Of a DNA stretch of 35,429 nucleotides, positions 8,486-17,683 are shown piece by piece. Position 1 is the stretch's first letter. The number at the start of each line of letters is the position of its first letter. This stretch comes from Anaerolineae bacterium (GTDB lineage Bacteria > Chloroflexota > Anaerolineae > JAFGEY01), in NCBI GenBank assembly GCA_016783145.1, contig JADHXD010000041.1:1-35429 (forward strand), read 5' to 3'. Both the position numbers and the translations under genes were made by a program. The notes under the pieces were generated by a model. That model was not told the origin of the DNA and searched no databases. It was given only the letters and a program-made list of their open reading frames with translations.

Positions 8486-8707
8486 CTATTCCTGCCCCAG
8501 AGTGACAATTTGGCGCAGCAGACCGATCAGGGACAACCCGACCGTCATTGCCTCGCCGGGCGAAATCTCACCCACCTGCTCAGCTTCCCCAGACTCGACA
8601 GCGGCGATCTGGGTTTCGTTGGCTTTGATGTAGAGAAAAGCGGCTGCCAGACCAACCAGTGCGCCCGCAATGCTGCCTGCGATCAGTGTCTTGTGCTCGA
8701 ACTTCAT
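8486..8707 (-). CDS. Small single-pass membrane protein (YtxH-like)
   Basis: 73 residues from the ATG at 8707, chosen because GGGAGG lies 8 nt upstream; a frame to 8752 adds 15 residues without support. A hydrophobic glycine/alanine-rich helix (IAGSIAGALVGLAAAFLYI) near the N-terminus is followed by an acidic stretch (AAVESGEAEQVGEISPGEA) and a second hydrophobic patch. The pattern resembles YtxH-type gas-vesicle-like membrane proteins, but similarity is weak and the role unknown. It has its own strong promoter, divergent from the sensor kinase gene. Confidence 0.65.
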   Translation of the reverse strand: MKFEHKTLIAGSIAGALVGLAAAFLYIKANETQIAAVESGEAEQVGEISPGEAMTVGLSLIGLLRQIVTLGQE

Positions 8708-8775
8708 CCTTTTTGCCTCCCTGGTGGACCGCAGAGACGGTCTCTGTTCCACGTCTGTCCTCGCTGCCGGAAGTC

Positions 8776-8804
8776 ATTATATATGATTCTCCTACCGAGC
8801 GCAA
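8776..8804 (-). promoter_or_regulatory. Promoter of the small membrane protein gene
   Basis: Minus-strand TTGCGC (8804-8799), a 17-bp spacer and TATAAT (8781-8776). The start would be near 8769. Confidence 0.75.
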
Positions 8805-8833
8805 GAGCCCACACAGGCTCCGACAAGAACTCC

Positions 8834-8862
8834 TTGACGCGGTGTTTGTTTGTGTGTATACT
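8834..8862 (+). promoter_or_regulatory. Promoter of the sensor kinase operon
   Basis: TTGACG (8834-8839), a 17-bp spacer and TATACT (8857-8862). It is divergent from the promoter at 8776-8804. The leader to the ATG at 8900 is about 30 nt. Confidence 0.8.
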
Positions 8863-8899
8863 GTAACGGGATAAACCTCTCACCTTCACACAAGGGCCT

Positions 8900-11800
8900 A
8901 TGCGATTCCATTTGTTGGGCGACTGGGGAATGGTATATTTCGAGTGGCCTCAACGCCAGTGGGGATATGTCCTTCTGGCGCTGTATGTCCTCTTGTTCGT
9001 GGCCCTTTTCGTCCGCATCGTCCTGGATTACTCCCGCCGTCGCCAGGAGTTCAGAGGAACGTGGATCCACAGGATCCAATGGATGATCGCGTGGGTCGTG
9101 CTGGGCGTTCTGCTGGCCAATACGCTCAAGATCGAATGGCCAGACCCGCACCTGCCCAGGGGGATTGGCCAGAACCGGGAGATGATCGCCATCCTGGCTT
9201 CTGTGCCCATCGTCCTGGCTGCCGTGCAGCTCGGAGCGGGGCCGGCTGTCCTCGTCGGCCTGGTCAGCGGCTGGGTAAGCGGCGCGTATGGAAGCGGCCG
9301 CCTGTTCCAGATCTTTGAAGTGGGCATATTTGGCCTGCTTGTCTCGCTGCTGCTGCACCAGGACTACCAGGGACAACTGGCCAAGTTCCTGCGCCAGCCA
9401 CTGATCGCCGTGCCTTGGGCTGGGGCGACGACCTGGCTGCTTGCGTACCTGTCGATCCATGCGTACACAGGTCAAGACACGTCCTCCCTGTCGGCTGTCA
9501 GCACCAGCATGCAGGTTGCCGTCTCTAACCTGCCGGTGATCCTGATCGAATCCCTCGTCGCCGGAGGCATTCTGCAGATCATCTATGCTATCTGGCCGCG
9601 CATGCGAGCCGTGCACGATGCGACTCGCGTGCCTCCGTACGCGCGCAGCATCAGCTTGCGCTTTCTGTTCGTCTTTCTGCCTGGGGCAGCGATCGTGCTG
9701 CTGGTCGTGCTCGTTTTTGTGATGACGCAGGCGCTGCGCATCGCCATCGCCCAGTCCATCGATCAAAATGCCCACGTTGCGAGCAACGTGTCGCTCGAGC
9801 TGCCATTCTTTAGATGGACGGGGCAGCAGCTTCTCAGCGGGCTGGCCCTGGATGACGATCTACAGAGCACAGAGTATGAAAGACGCGAGGCCAGCCTGGA
9901 ACGGGGCATGAAGACCCTGCCCTTTTTCAACCAGATCGCCTTGGTAGACAACAGCGATCCGGAACGGATCCCGCGGAACATTGTTCCGCCGCCGCAAAAA
10001 CACGATAGGCTCACGGCTGAGGAGCACACGCTACTCGAGTTGACCTTGCGCGATGGCTCGCCACAGGTCAGTTCTGTGCACAAGGACCCGGCGGGGACCC
10101 CGATCATCTCTTTCCTGGTGCCGGTCAAGAGTGCGTTTGCCCCCCAAGAGATCGATGGCGCCCTGATCGGGCGGGTGTACATCTCGGAAAACTACCAGCT
10201 AAGGGGCATGATCAGCAACCTCCAGCCTGCTGGCGAGGCGGAGCTAAATCGGGGTGTGGGGTTCCTGATCAACCGGGAGAACCAGATCGTCGCTCATCCG
10301 GACCTGTCCGAGGTGCTGGAAACGTGGGCGCCCAACCCAGATCCGAGCGTGGTCCACGAGACATCAACTCCCTTGTCCGTCGTCTATGAAGATGTGAACG
10401 GGCAGGATCACACGAGACAGTTAGTCTATACGTTGAGGACGGAAGGCTCGCCCTGGCAGATCGTCATTATCCGCCCCTACGAAAACGTCCTTTCGCAGGC
10501 CACAGAGATCTCGTCGCCCTTGCTCATCCTCTTCCTGCTCGCCGGTCTGGTTGTCACGGTCAGCGTGCCCATCTTTACCGCACACCTGACCAGGCCCCTC
10601 AAGACACTGTCTGTGGCCGCCAGTGAGATTGCCAACAACCGTCTGAACGTCCCCGTGCTCGTCACCGGAGAGGACGAAGTGGGGCAGCTCGGCCGCTCTT
10701 TTGAGCAGATGCGACAGCGCCTGCAGGAGCGGATGGCCGAGCTTTCTCTTCTTCTGCAGGTTAGCCGCGAAGTATCGACCAGCATCGAATTGGAGCCCTC
10801 TCTGATGCCCATTATCGAAGGCGCTACCCGGTCAACGGGCGGCGTGGCCGGTCGCATCATCCTGATCAACGAGCGCGGAAAGCCCAAAAAGTCGATCGCG
10901 AGTGGGACTGCTCCGGTGCGGGCGGCCCTGGCACGCCTCGATCAGGCGGCCGATGTGGTCGTCAAGCGCAACCGAGAGCTGCTGATCGAGGATCTGACCC
11001 GGGGCAGGAGAGCGCCTCCTGTGGAGTTGCTGCAAGCGGGCATCCGGGCTGTGGTGGGTCTTCCACTGCGCTTGCAGGATCGCGTCACGGGCGTCTTTTG
11101 GGTTGGCTATGGGCAGCCGCGCCGTTTTGACCAGGCAGACCTACGATTCCTGTACACGTTGGCCGGGCAGGCTGCCGTCGTCGCGGAAAACGCGCAGTTG
11201 TTCGAGGACGTGGAGGAGGAGCGGGGTCGCCTGAGTGCGATCCTGAGCGGCACCAGCGATGTCGTCATCGTCGTAGATGGACATGGATACGTCCTGCTGA
11301 CCAACCCGGCAGCGATGCGAACCTATGGCATTATCCCGCACGAAGTGGTCGGACTGCCCCTGGAGGAAGCGATCGCCGACCCGTCGTTGCGCGATCTCTT
11401 GACCCGACCGATGACCGTGGGCAGCGCACTGACCGATGAGATCCAGGCTCCAGACCGCCGCACCTTTTCGGCCAGCGTGTCCTTGCTGGCAGTGGGAGGA
11501 CGGGTCGTCACCCTGCGCGACATCACCTATCTCAAGGAACTGGATCAGATGAAGTCGGACTTTGTCAACACGGTCTCTCACGATCTGCGTTCGCCGCTGA
11601 CCTACATACGCGGATATACGACTATGATCTCGACGGTAGGAGATCTCGACGAAAAGCAGACGGGCTTTGTCCAAAAGATCCTCAACGGCATCGAGCAGAT
11701 GACCGAGTTGATCGACGACCTGCTGGATATCGGCAAGATCGAGGCCGGGGTCGGCGTAGAGATCGAACGCTGCCTGATGCCCGGCATTGTGCAGGCAGTC

Positions 11801-12280
11801 GTCGATGATCTGGGCATGCGGGCGGCGGCGCAAGATGTGCAACTAGAGACTCTGCTTCCACCGGATATCCTGCCCACACTGGCCTACAAGACGTTGGTTC
11901 GGCAGGCGATCCACAACCTGGTGGACAACGCGATAAAGTATACGCCGGGGCCGGGCCGGGTGGAGGTGAGCCTGTACGCTGACGGGGGATCGCTCGTCGT
12001 CTGCGTGCGTGACACCGGTGTGGGCATCGCTCCCGAGCACCAGCATCGTCTGTTCGAAAAGTTCTACCGGATCAAGCGCCGGGATACCGTGCACATCAGG
12101 GGTACCGGGCTGGGGTTGGCCATTGTCAAATCGATTGCCGAGCGCCACAATGGCCGGGTCTGGGTCGAGAGCAAGCTGGACAAAGGCAGCTCGTTCTATT
12201 TCTCTATTCCGCTCATCTCCCCTGAAGGCGATCCCGCTCACAGCATCGATTCAACTCGAAATCGCGTGGGCGAGAGCTGA
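8900..12280 (+). CDS. Large membrane sensor histidine kinase (Cache-HAMP-GAF-PAS-HisKA-HATPase)
   Basis: 1126 residues. Residues about 20-240 hold a multi-pass membrane module of roughly seven helices. A further helix near 255-275 leads to a long extracytoplasmic region (about 280-535) with Cache-like features (GVGFLINRENQIVAHPDLSEV), closed by a helix near 540-560. Then come HAMP (about 557-610), GAF (615-770), PAS (774-875), HisKA with SHDLRSPL and phospho-acceptor His894, and an HATPase domain with HNLVDNAIKYTP (N box), DTGVGIAPEH (G1) and GTGLGLAIVK (G2, near 1068). All catalytic motifs are intact. It should sense an extracellular ligand and, through GAF/PAS, an internal signal. No response regulator lies nearby, so its partner is encoded elsewhere. 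An SbcC-like gene follows after 32 bp. Confidence 0.93.
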   Translation: MRFHLLGDWGMVYFEWPQRQWGYVLLALYVLLFVALFVRIVLDYSRRRQEFRGTWIHRIQWMIAWVVLGVLLANTLKIEWPDPHLPRGIGQNREMIAILASVPIVLAAVQLGAGPAVLVGLVSGWVSGAYGSGRLFQIFEVGIFGLLVSLLLHQDYQGQLAKFLRQPLIAVPWAGATTWLLAYLSIHAYTGQDTSSLSAVSTSMQVAVSNLPVILIESLVAGGILQIIYAIWPRMRAVHDATRVPPYARSISLRFLFVFLPGAAIVLLVVLVFVMTQALRIAIAQSIDQNAHVASNVSLELPFFRWTGQQLLSGLALDDDLQSTEYERREASLERGMKTLPFFNQIALVDNSDPERIPRNIVPPPQKHDRLTAEEHTLLELTLRDGSPQVSSVHKDPAGTPIISFLVPVKSAFAPQEIDGALIGRVYISENYQLRGMISNLQPAGEAELNRGVGFLINRENQIVAHPDLSEVLETWAPNPDPSVVHETSTPLSVVYEDVNGQDHTRQLVYTLRTEGSPWQIVIIRPYENVLSQATEISSPLLILFLLAGLVVTVSVPIFTAHLTRPLKTLSVAASEIANNRLNVPVLVTGEDEVGQLGRSFEQMRQRLQERMAELSLLLQVSREVSTSIELEPSLMPIIEGATRSTGGVAGRIILINERGKPKKSIASGTAPVRAALARLDQAADVVVKRNRELLIEDLTRGRRAPPVELLQAGIRAVVGLPLRLQDRVTGVFWVGYGQPRRFDQADLRFLYTLAGQAAVVAENAQLFEDVEEERGRLSAILSGTSDVVIVVDGHGYVLLTNPAAMRTYGIIPHEVVGLPLEEAIADPSLRDLLTRPMTVGSALTDEIQAPDRRTFSASVSLLAVGGRVVTLRDITYLKELDQMKSDFVNTVSHDLRSPLTYIRGYTTMISTVGDLDEKQTGFVQKILNGIEQMTELIDDLLDIGKIEAGVGVEIERCLMPGIVQAVVDDLGMRAAAQDVQLETLLPPDILPTLAYKTLVRQAIHNLVDNAIKYTPGPGRVEVSLYADGGSLVVCVRDTGVGIAPEHQHRLFEKFYRIKRRDTVHIRGTGLGLAIVKSIAERHNGRVWVESKLDKGSSFYFSIPLISPEGDPAHSIDSTRNRVGES

Positions 12281-12312
12281 TTGCGCAGCGCCCACGCGCC
12301 GATAGGACCACC

Positions 12313-14913
12313 ATGATCCCACTAAAGCTGTACATGCGGAATTTCATGTGCTACCGCGAGCAAACGCTGGACCTGCGGGGCATTCACCTGGCCTGTCTGA
12401 CTGGCAGGAACGGTCATGGCAAGTCCGCGATCTTGGACGCGATCACGTGGGCGCTGTGGGGGCACTCGCGAGTGGGCGCTCGCCGCGATGACGAGCTGGT
12501 TCACATCGGGCAAGATGAGATGGAGGTCGAGTTTGAGTTTCATCTGCTGGCAGGGAGATCATCCGACAGCAGCGTCCGCTACCGGGTGATCCGCAAGCGC
12601 ACCAAGTCCGGGACGCGCAGGCGAGGTCAAAGCAGCCTCGATTTCCAGGGGTGGGATGACGTCGAAGGCAAGTTCCGCTCACTGACCGAGCCGGCCATTT
12701 CGCAGACACAGGGGCGGATCGACGATCTGCTGCGCATGGACTATGACACCTTTATCAACTCGGCCTTCTTGCTGCAAGGGCGTGCCGACGAGTTCACGGT
12801 CAAGCGTCCGGCAGAGCGCAAGCGGGTGTTGGGGGATATCCTGGGGCTGGGCACATATGATCGGTACGAGAGACTGTCCAAAGAGGCCGCTCAGCAGAGA
12901 AAGGTCCGCGCCGATCAACTCATGGCTACTATCGACCAGATCGACCGAGAGTTGGCCCGAGAGCCCGAGTACGTGGAGGCTGCGCGGGCGGCAGAAGCGG
13001 AACTGGCTCAGTTGCGGAGCGAACGAGCGGTGACTGAAGCGGCACACAACCAGGCCCGTGCTGCGCTCCAGGAAGCCCAGGCGGCCCGGGAACAACTCGC
13101 CAGCGTCCAGAGCCGGATAGCAGCAGCCCAGGCCGAGGCTGACCGCCTGGCAGGCGAGCGCCAAGGGTATCAGAACCGCCTGCTAGATCTGGAGAGCGCC
13201 CTCTCACAGGCAGCCGAGATCGAGCGAGGGTTCAAGTCCTATCGGCAGGCGCTCGACCAGAACGAGGCGATGAATGCCAAACTGGCCGAGTTGGTCTCTC
13301 TCAACGAGCAGCGAGGGACGTTGGACGGGCGCATCACCGCTGCCCGTCACGAATTGGATGTGGAGCGCACTGCCGCGGCTGAACGAGCGCGCCAGTTGGA
13401 AGAGGTCGCCGGCGGATTGGAGCAAGAGGAAGAGTGGCAGGCTGTCCAGGCCGATCTGGCGCACCTCGAAGAACGTGCGTCCGAGAAGGAACGCGCCCAG
13501 GAAGAGATCCAGACACTGACTGCCGAGAGCGCGGCGCGGGTTGCCGAGAACGAGCGCGCAAAAGAGGACGCGGAGCAGCTCAAGGAAAAGATCGACCTGC
13601 TCTCTGCTGCCGATGAGCGGCGAGAGGCCGCGTGCTGTCCGTTGTGCGGGCAACCCTTGGAGGGGAACGCGTGTGCGCAATTGCTCGATACGTTCCGGTC
13701 CGATCTGGAGACGGCGCGTGAGGCATACCGGCAGCGTACCGCACAGGTCCGGGCGTACCAGCAGCAGATCACCTCCCTCAGGGCGGCGATCGCCGACATC
13801 GACCTTGCGCTGCGCAAGCGTACCGGCTGGCAGCGCAAGGAAGCGGCCCTGTCTCACGTGATCGAAGTGGCGCGGCAGGCGGCAAAAGATCTCCCAGGCG
13901 CGCGACAGGTCCTGGGCGCCATCGAGGCCAGGCTGAAAAAGAGCGAGTACGCGCTGGGTGACCACGAGGCTCTCGCCCGGGTGGAGCAGCAGCTAGGAGA
14001 ACTGGGGCACGACGCGAACGCTCATCGTCAGGTGCAGGTCGACGTGAGTGACCTGCGTCCCTACGAAGAAAAGATGCAGACGTTGCGTGAGGCGCGTTCC
14101 GGCGTGGAAGCGATCCGGCTGGCGACCTCACAGCTTTGCCAGCAGCAAGCCCGGGTAGAGGCGGACTTGCAGGCGGACCGGGCACAGGCCGAGTCGCTCG
14201 GACAGATCGTCGATCAGATCCCTGACCTACAGCGACAGTCCCTCGAGGCCAGGCAGTCGCTAGAGATCGCGCACGATCGGGAGCAGCAGGCCAGCCTGAG
14301 ACTGGGCGCCGCGCGCAACAAGGTGGACCACTGTTCCGATCTCCGCCGCCAGCGCGTGCAGCGCCGGAAAGAGGAACAGGAACTGCGGGAGGAGCAAGCG
14401 ATTTACCAAGAGCTGCAGCACGCCTTTAGCAAGAACGGCGTGCAGGCTATGATCATCGAAGGCGCGATCCCCGACATCGAGCAGGAGGCCAACCGCCTGC
14501 TGGCGCGCATGACCCGCGGCAGGATGCAGGTGAGGTTTGAGACCCAGCGAGATACGCAGAAGGGGGACACGGTCGAGACGCTCGACATTCACATCTCAGA
14601 TGAGGTCGGTACGCGCAGCTATGAGACCTATTCCGGTGGAGAGCGATACCGGATCGACTTTGCGATCCGCATTGCCTTGAGCAAGCTGCTTGCGCGCCGT
14701 GCCGGCGCGCAGTTGCAGATGCTGGTCATCGACGAGGGATTCGGCACGCAGGACAGCGAGGGGCGCGATGGGCTGCTCGATGCGATCAACGCCGTGCGGG
14801 ATGACTTTGCCTGCATCTTGGTCATCACGCACATTGAGGAGCTCAAGGATGCCTTCAACGTGCGCATCGAGGTGACCAAGACCGCGCAAGGCTCCGAGAT
14901 CGTCATCGTGTAG
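12313..14913 (+). CDS. SbcC/Rad50-like SMC-family ATPase
   Basis: 866 residues. It is a DNA-repair-type ABC ATPase that normally works with the SbcD/Mre11 nuclease. The N-terminal lobe has Walker A GRNGHGKSA (about residues 32-40) and the Q-loop region FLLQGRADEF. Two long charged coiled-coil arms (about 190-430 and 460-700) flank a zinc hook CPLCG with Cys442 and Cys445, the dimerisation point. The C-terminal lobe has KNGVQAMIIEGAIPDIE, the ABC signature YSGGE and Walker B LVIDEGFGTQDSEGRDGL. The layout is complete and the length typical of the shorter Rad50-like group. It lies 32 bp after the sensor kinase and may be cotranscribed. No sbcD is in this window, so the nuclease partner must lie elsewhere. 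Confidence 0.93.
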   Translation: MIPLKLYMRNFMCYREQTLDLRGIHLACLTGRNGHGKSAILDAITWALWGHSRVGARRDDELVHIGQDEMEVEFEFHLLAGRSSDSSVRYRVIRKRTKSGTRRRGQSSLDFQGWDDVEGKFRSLTEPAISQTQGRIDDLLRMDYDTFINSAFLLQGRADEFTVKRPAERKRVLGDILGLGTYDRYERLSKEAAQQRKVRADQLMATIDQIDRELAREPEYVEAARAAEAELAQLRSERAVTEAAHNQARAALQEAQAAREQLASVQSRIAAAQAEADRLAGERQGYQNRLLDLESALSQAAEIERGFKSYRQALDQNEAMNAKLAELVSLNEQRGTLDGRITAARHELDVERTAAAERARQLEEVAGGLEQEEEWQAVQADLAHLEERASEKERAQEEIQTLTAESAARVAENERAKEDAEQLKEKIDLLSAADERREAACCPLCGQPLEGNACAQLLDTFRSDLETAREAYRQRTAQVRAYQQQITSLRAAIADIDLALRKRTGWQRKEAALSHVIEVARQAAKDLPGARQVLGAIEARLKKSEYALGDHEALARVEQQLGELGHDANAHRQVQVDVSDLRPYEEKMQTLREARSGVEAIRLATSQLCQQQARVEADLQADRAQAESLGQIVDQIPDLQRQSLEARQSLEIAHDREQQASLRLGAARNKVDHCSDLRRQRVQRRKEEQELREEQAIYQELQHAFSKNGVQAMIIEGAIPDIEQEANRLLARMTRGRMQVRFETQRDTQKGDTVETLDIHISDEVGTRSYETYSGGERYRIDFAIRIALSKLLARRAGAQLQMLVIDEGFGTQDSEGRDGLLDAINAVRDDFACILVITHIEELKDAFNVRIEVTKTAQGSEIVIV

Positions 14914-14939
14914 CGGGCCGACAAGGGGCGTGCTGCGAT

Positions 14940-16070
14940 CTACCTTGCTGGTGGAGGGAACGAACCATCCGATCTCCCCTCCAATGCCTTTCGATACACT
15001 GCGACCGTCTCTGCCGCGACCTGTGCCTGTGTGAACCTGGCCCGCACGCGCTCACGTCCGCGCCTGGCGAGGTCGGCCCACAGATCGGGTTCGTTCATCA
15101 ACGCCTGCAGGTGCCCGCGCAGCGCACCCGTGTCTCCTTCCGGGTACACCAGCCCTGCCTTGCCGATCACGTTCGGTATCTCGCCCGAATCGGAGCCAAC
15201 TACGGGCACGCCGCTGATCATCGCCTCGATCAGCACGCGCCCAAACTGCTCCCGCCAGTTCGGGCGCGTGCGGGAGGGCAAGACCAGGGCGTGCAGCTTG
15301 CTCAGATAGGCAGGAACTTCTGAGGAAGGGATCTGGTCGTCGAACCACACCCGCTCGGCGATGCCCAGTGACCGGGCGAGGGAGAGCAGGGACTCTCGTT
15401 CAGGCCCGCTCCCCAGCAGCCGGATCACCCATCTGCCGGGCAAACCCGAGGCTGCCCGGAGCAGATCGGCGATGCCTTTCTCTTCTACCAGGCGACCGAT
15501 GTACCCGATAGCAAAGGGCTTGCCGGACGGCGCTTCCGACGTGCCGTACAAGGATGGGTCCACGCCGAACTGTGGGATCACACGTAGCGGGCCGGCGTAT
15601 CCCTTGATCTGGAGGACGCGCGCAGCATCGTGGTTGCCCGCGATCGCAAAGGCGGACCGCCGGTAGACGTACTGCTCCCACCACCGGAACGGAGGAGGGT
15701 AGCGACGCAGGCGGTTTTGCCAGGCAAAGAACAACGACCGGACTCCGGCTCGCTGAGCCAGGAGCGTGCATTGCCAGGCGGCCAGGTTATACGGCTCTTC
15801 GTCCACGTGCACCAGATCGGGCTTGGACTCGGCGAGGATCTGCCGCAAGTGGGGATAGTAGTGGAGATGAAAACTGCCGTTCAGCGCTAGCGGCGTGACC
15901 AGCAAACGATATCCTTCGGTATGCGTGCGCTCCAGGGGCAGCCAGCCTCGCTCGTCGCGCCAGCCCGGCGGGGTGACAACGGTCAGGGTGACGCCCAAAC
16001 GGGCGATTTCCTCCAACTTGCGCTGGTATATACCCATCACGCAGGCTTTGGAAATCATCAAGACGCGCAT
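14940..16070 (-). CDS. Glycosyltransferase family 4-like (GT-B) protein
   Basis: 376 residues from the ATG at 16070, with GGAGAG 6 nt upstream and a promoter further up; the frame open to 16664 runs through the divergent gene and is not coding. The N-terminal domain starts with MRVLMISKACVMGIYQRKL and includes KPDLVHVDEEPYNLAAWQ, as in acceptor-binding GT-B domains. The C-terminal donor-binding domain has IGYIGRLVEEKGIADLLRA and the nucleotide-sugar motif EQFGRVLIEAMISGVPVVGS, with the two glutamates of the E-x7-E signature. It probably adds a sugar to a lipid-linked or polysaccharide acceptor at the inner face of the membrane. Donor and acceptor cannot be told from sequence. Confidence 0.9.
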   Translation of the reverse strand: MRVLMISKACVMGIYQRKLEEIARLGVTLTVVTPPGWRDERGWLPLERTHTEGYRLLVTPLALNGSFHLHYYPHLRQILAESKPDLVHVDEEPYNLAAWQCTLLAQRAGVRSLFFAWQNRLRRYPPPFRWWEQYVYRRSAFAIAGNHDAARVLQIKGYAGPLRVIPQFGVDPSLYGTSEAPSGKPFAIGYIGRLVEEKGIADLLRAASGLPGRWVIRLLGSGPERESLLSLARSLGIAERVWFDDQIPSSEVPAYLSKLHALVLPSRTRPNWREQFGRVLIEAMISGVPVVGSDSGEIPNVIGKAGLVYPEGDTGALRGHLQALMNEPDLWADLARRGRERVRARFTQAQVAAETVAVYRKALEGRSDGSFPPPAR

Positions 16071-16108
16071 GCGGTGCTCTCCAAGCTCTGGCGACCTGTG
16101 TGGGGCAT

Positions 16109-16137
16109 AGTCTAGCATCGACCCCCCGTTTTGGCAA
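16109..16137 (-). promoter_or_regulatory. Promoter of the glycosyltransferase gene
   Basis: Minus-strand TTGCCA (16137-16132), a 17-bp spacer and TAGACT (16114-16109). The leader to the ATG is about 30 nt. Confidence 0.7.
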
Positions 16138-16262
16138 TTGCCCCGCGGTTTACTCCTTTGCGGTGGCTGCCGCACAACTTTTGGCGCGTTGTGGGTTTGT
16201 AACTTGCAGAGCGGAGCACAGGGCGCCCCTGGCGTGAAAACCGCTGTTCGAGGAGATAGGGG

Positions 16263-17045
16263 ATGACCAAAGAGACGATCGTATTCCAGCGCCCAGAGTC
16301 TATGTGCGAGGTGGTGACCCACTACTGCCCGGGGTGCACGCACGGCACCGTCCACCGCGTGATCGCGGAGCTGCTGGACGAAATGGACCTCCGTGAGATC
16401 GCTATCGGGATCGCCCCCGTAGGATGCGCGGTTCTGGCCTATCTCTATCTGAACTGTGACTTTGCCGAGGCGGCACATGGGCGCGCTCCGGCGATGGCCA
16501 CCGGTATGAAGCGCGTACTGCCCGACCGTTTGATATTCACCTACCAGGGAGATGGAGACCTGGCGGCTATCGGTGCCGGCGAACTGATCCACGCTGCCGC
16601 ACGTGGCGAGAATATCACGACTGTGTTCATCAACAATGCCGTCTATGGCATGACCGGTGGGCAAATGGCCCCGACAACCCTGCCAGGGATGGTTACCAGC
16701 TCCACGCCCTATGGCCGCGATGTCAAGACCGCGGGTTATCCCGTTCGCGTCTGCGAAATGGTCTCGCAGATCGACGGAGCGGCGTACATCGTCCGCCGTA
16801 CGGCGACCAGCCCGAGAGAGATCCGCCGTCTCAAGAACGCGCTACGAAACGCGTTCCGGGTGCAGATGGCTGGCCTGGGCTATTCGATGGTCGAGGTACT
16901 CTCCAATTGCCCGACCAACTGGGGGGTCACCCCTATCGAGTCGATCAAGTTCATCGAAGAAAAGATGGTGCCCTACTATCCGCTGGGCGACTACAAGATC
17001 AGTCCCGAAGTGGAGGCACTGCTGGACAGCGAGAACCAGTCGTGA
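16263..17045 (+). CDS. 2-oxoacid:ferredoxin oxidoreductase, beta (TPP) subunit
   Basis: 260 residues; GAGGAGATAGGGG ends directly before the ATG. This subunit binds thiamine pyrophosphate and a [4Fe-4S] cluster in enzymes that convert 2-oxoacids and CoA to acyl-CoA, CO2 and reduced ferredoxin. The cluster motif HYCPGCTHG is near residues 21-28, with later cysteines in APVGC and SNCPTNWG. The TPP-binding stretch [17 protein letters not shown] ends in [16 protein letters not shown]. It resembles the beta subunit of 2-oxoglutarate or branched-chain enzymes; substrate is not decided. The gamma gene follows after 26 bp. The alpha subunit gene, normally just upstream, is absent: upstream lies a divergent gene. 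Confidence 0.92.
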   Translation: MTKETIVFQRPESMCEVVTHYCPGCTHGTVHRVIAELLDEMDLREIAIGIAPVGCAVLAYLYLNCDFAEAAHGRAPAMATGMKRVLPDRLIFTYQGDGDLAAIGAGELIHAAARGENITTVFINNAVYGMTGGQMAPTTLPGMVTSSTPYGRDVKTAGYPVRVCEMVSQIDGAAYIVRRTATSPREIRRLKNALRNAFRVQMAGLGYSMVEVLSNCPTNWGVTPIESIKFIEEKMVPYYPLGDYKISPEVEALLDSENQS

Positions 17046-17071
17046 CCATCCAGTGGCAAGAGGAGTTTCCC

Positions 17072-17674
17072 ATGCACGAAGAGATCATCTTTTCCGGCTT
17101 TGGCGGGCAGGGCGCGCTGTTCGCCGGTCAGGTCATGACCTATGCCGGGATGGAGGCCGGATGGGAGGTGACGTGGATCCCTTCGTATGGTCCAGAAATG
17201 CGCGGCGGCACGGCCCACTGTACGGTGATCCTCTCCGACCAACCCATCGGCTCGCCGATCATCCGCAATCCGACCGTCGCCGTAGTGCTCAATCCTGAGT
17301 CTATGGACAAGTATGAGCCGCTTGTCAGGCCGGGCGGACTGCTGGTCGTCAATTCGACGCTGATCCGCCGTCCGGCGGTGCGGGATGATATCACCGCGGT
17401 GCACGTTCCAGCGAACGAACTGGCTGTCCAGGCATCGGGTGCTGCAGATGGATCGGCCGGGAACTCCAAGATGGCCAATGTGGTCCTGCTCGGCGCGATG
17501 CTCGCCCAGAAGCCCATAGTTTCACTGGAGGCAGTGGAAAAGGTGTTGGAGGCACGCCTGACAGGAGCCAAGCGGCGGTTCATAGAACCCAACAAGCGAG
17601 CGCTTCACGTGGGGGCGGAATGGGTGCTCGATCGCGCGGTGACCCGAGTTGCCTATTCCGTTGGGTTGTGGTAG
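17072..17674 (+). CDS. 2-oxoacid:ferredoxin oxidoreductase, gamma subunit
   Basis: 200 residues from the ATG at 17072, with GAGGAG 7 nt upstream; the frame opens earlier but overlaps the beta gene. The family signature IIFSGFGGQGALFAGQVMTYA starts the protein, followed by WIPSYGPEMRGGTAHCTVI, NPESMDKYE and a C-terminal GAKRRFIEPNKRAL. It contributes to the CoA-binding part of the enzyme and forms a complex with the beta subunit just upstream. A promoter for the next transcript lies inside its last codons (17649-17677). Alpha and ferredoxin-type delta subunits are not in the window. Confidence 0.92.
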   Translation: MHEEIIFSGFGGQGALFAGQVMTYAGMEAGWEVTWIPSYGPEMRGGTAHCTVILSDQPIGSPIIRNPTVAVVLNPESMDKYEPLVRPGGLLVVNSTLIRRPAVRDDITAVHVPANELAVQASGAADGSAGNSKMANVVLLGAMLAQKPIVSLEAVEKVLEARLTGAKRRFIEPNKRALHVGAEWVLDRAVTRVAYSVGLW

Positions 17675-17677
17675 AAT
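17649..17677 (+). promoter_or_regulatory. Promoter inside the end of the gamma gene
   Basis: TTGCCT (17649-17654), a 17-bp spacer and TAGAAT (17672-17677). The -35 and spacer overlap the last codons of the upstream gene. The start would be near 17684, giving a 250-nt leader before rpsU. Confidence 0.75.
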
Positions 17678-17683
17678 CTCTAT

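Noticed and set aside
16071..16664. Extension of the glycosyltransferase frame upstream of 16070
   Set aside because: It runs antisense through the oxidoreductase beta gene. A good promoter and ribosome site mark the start at 16070.
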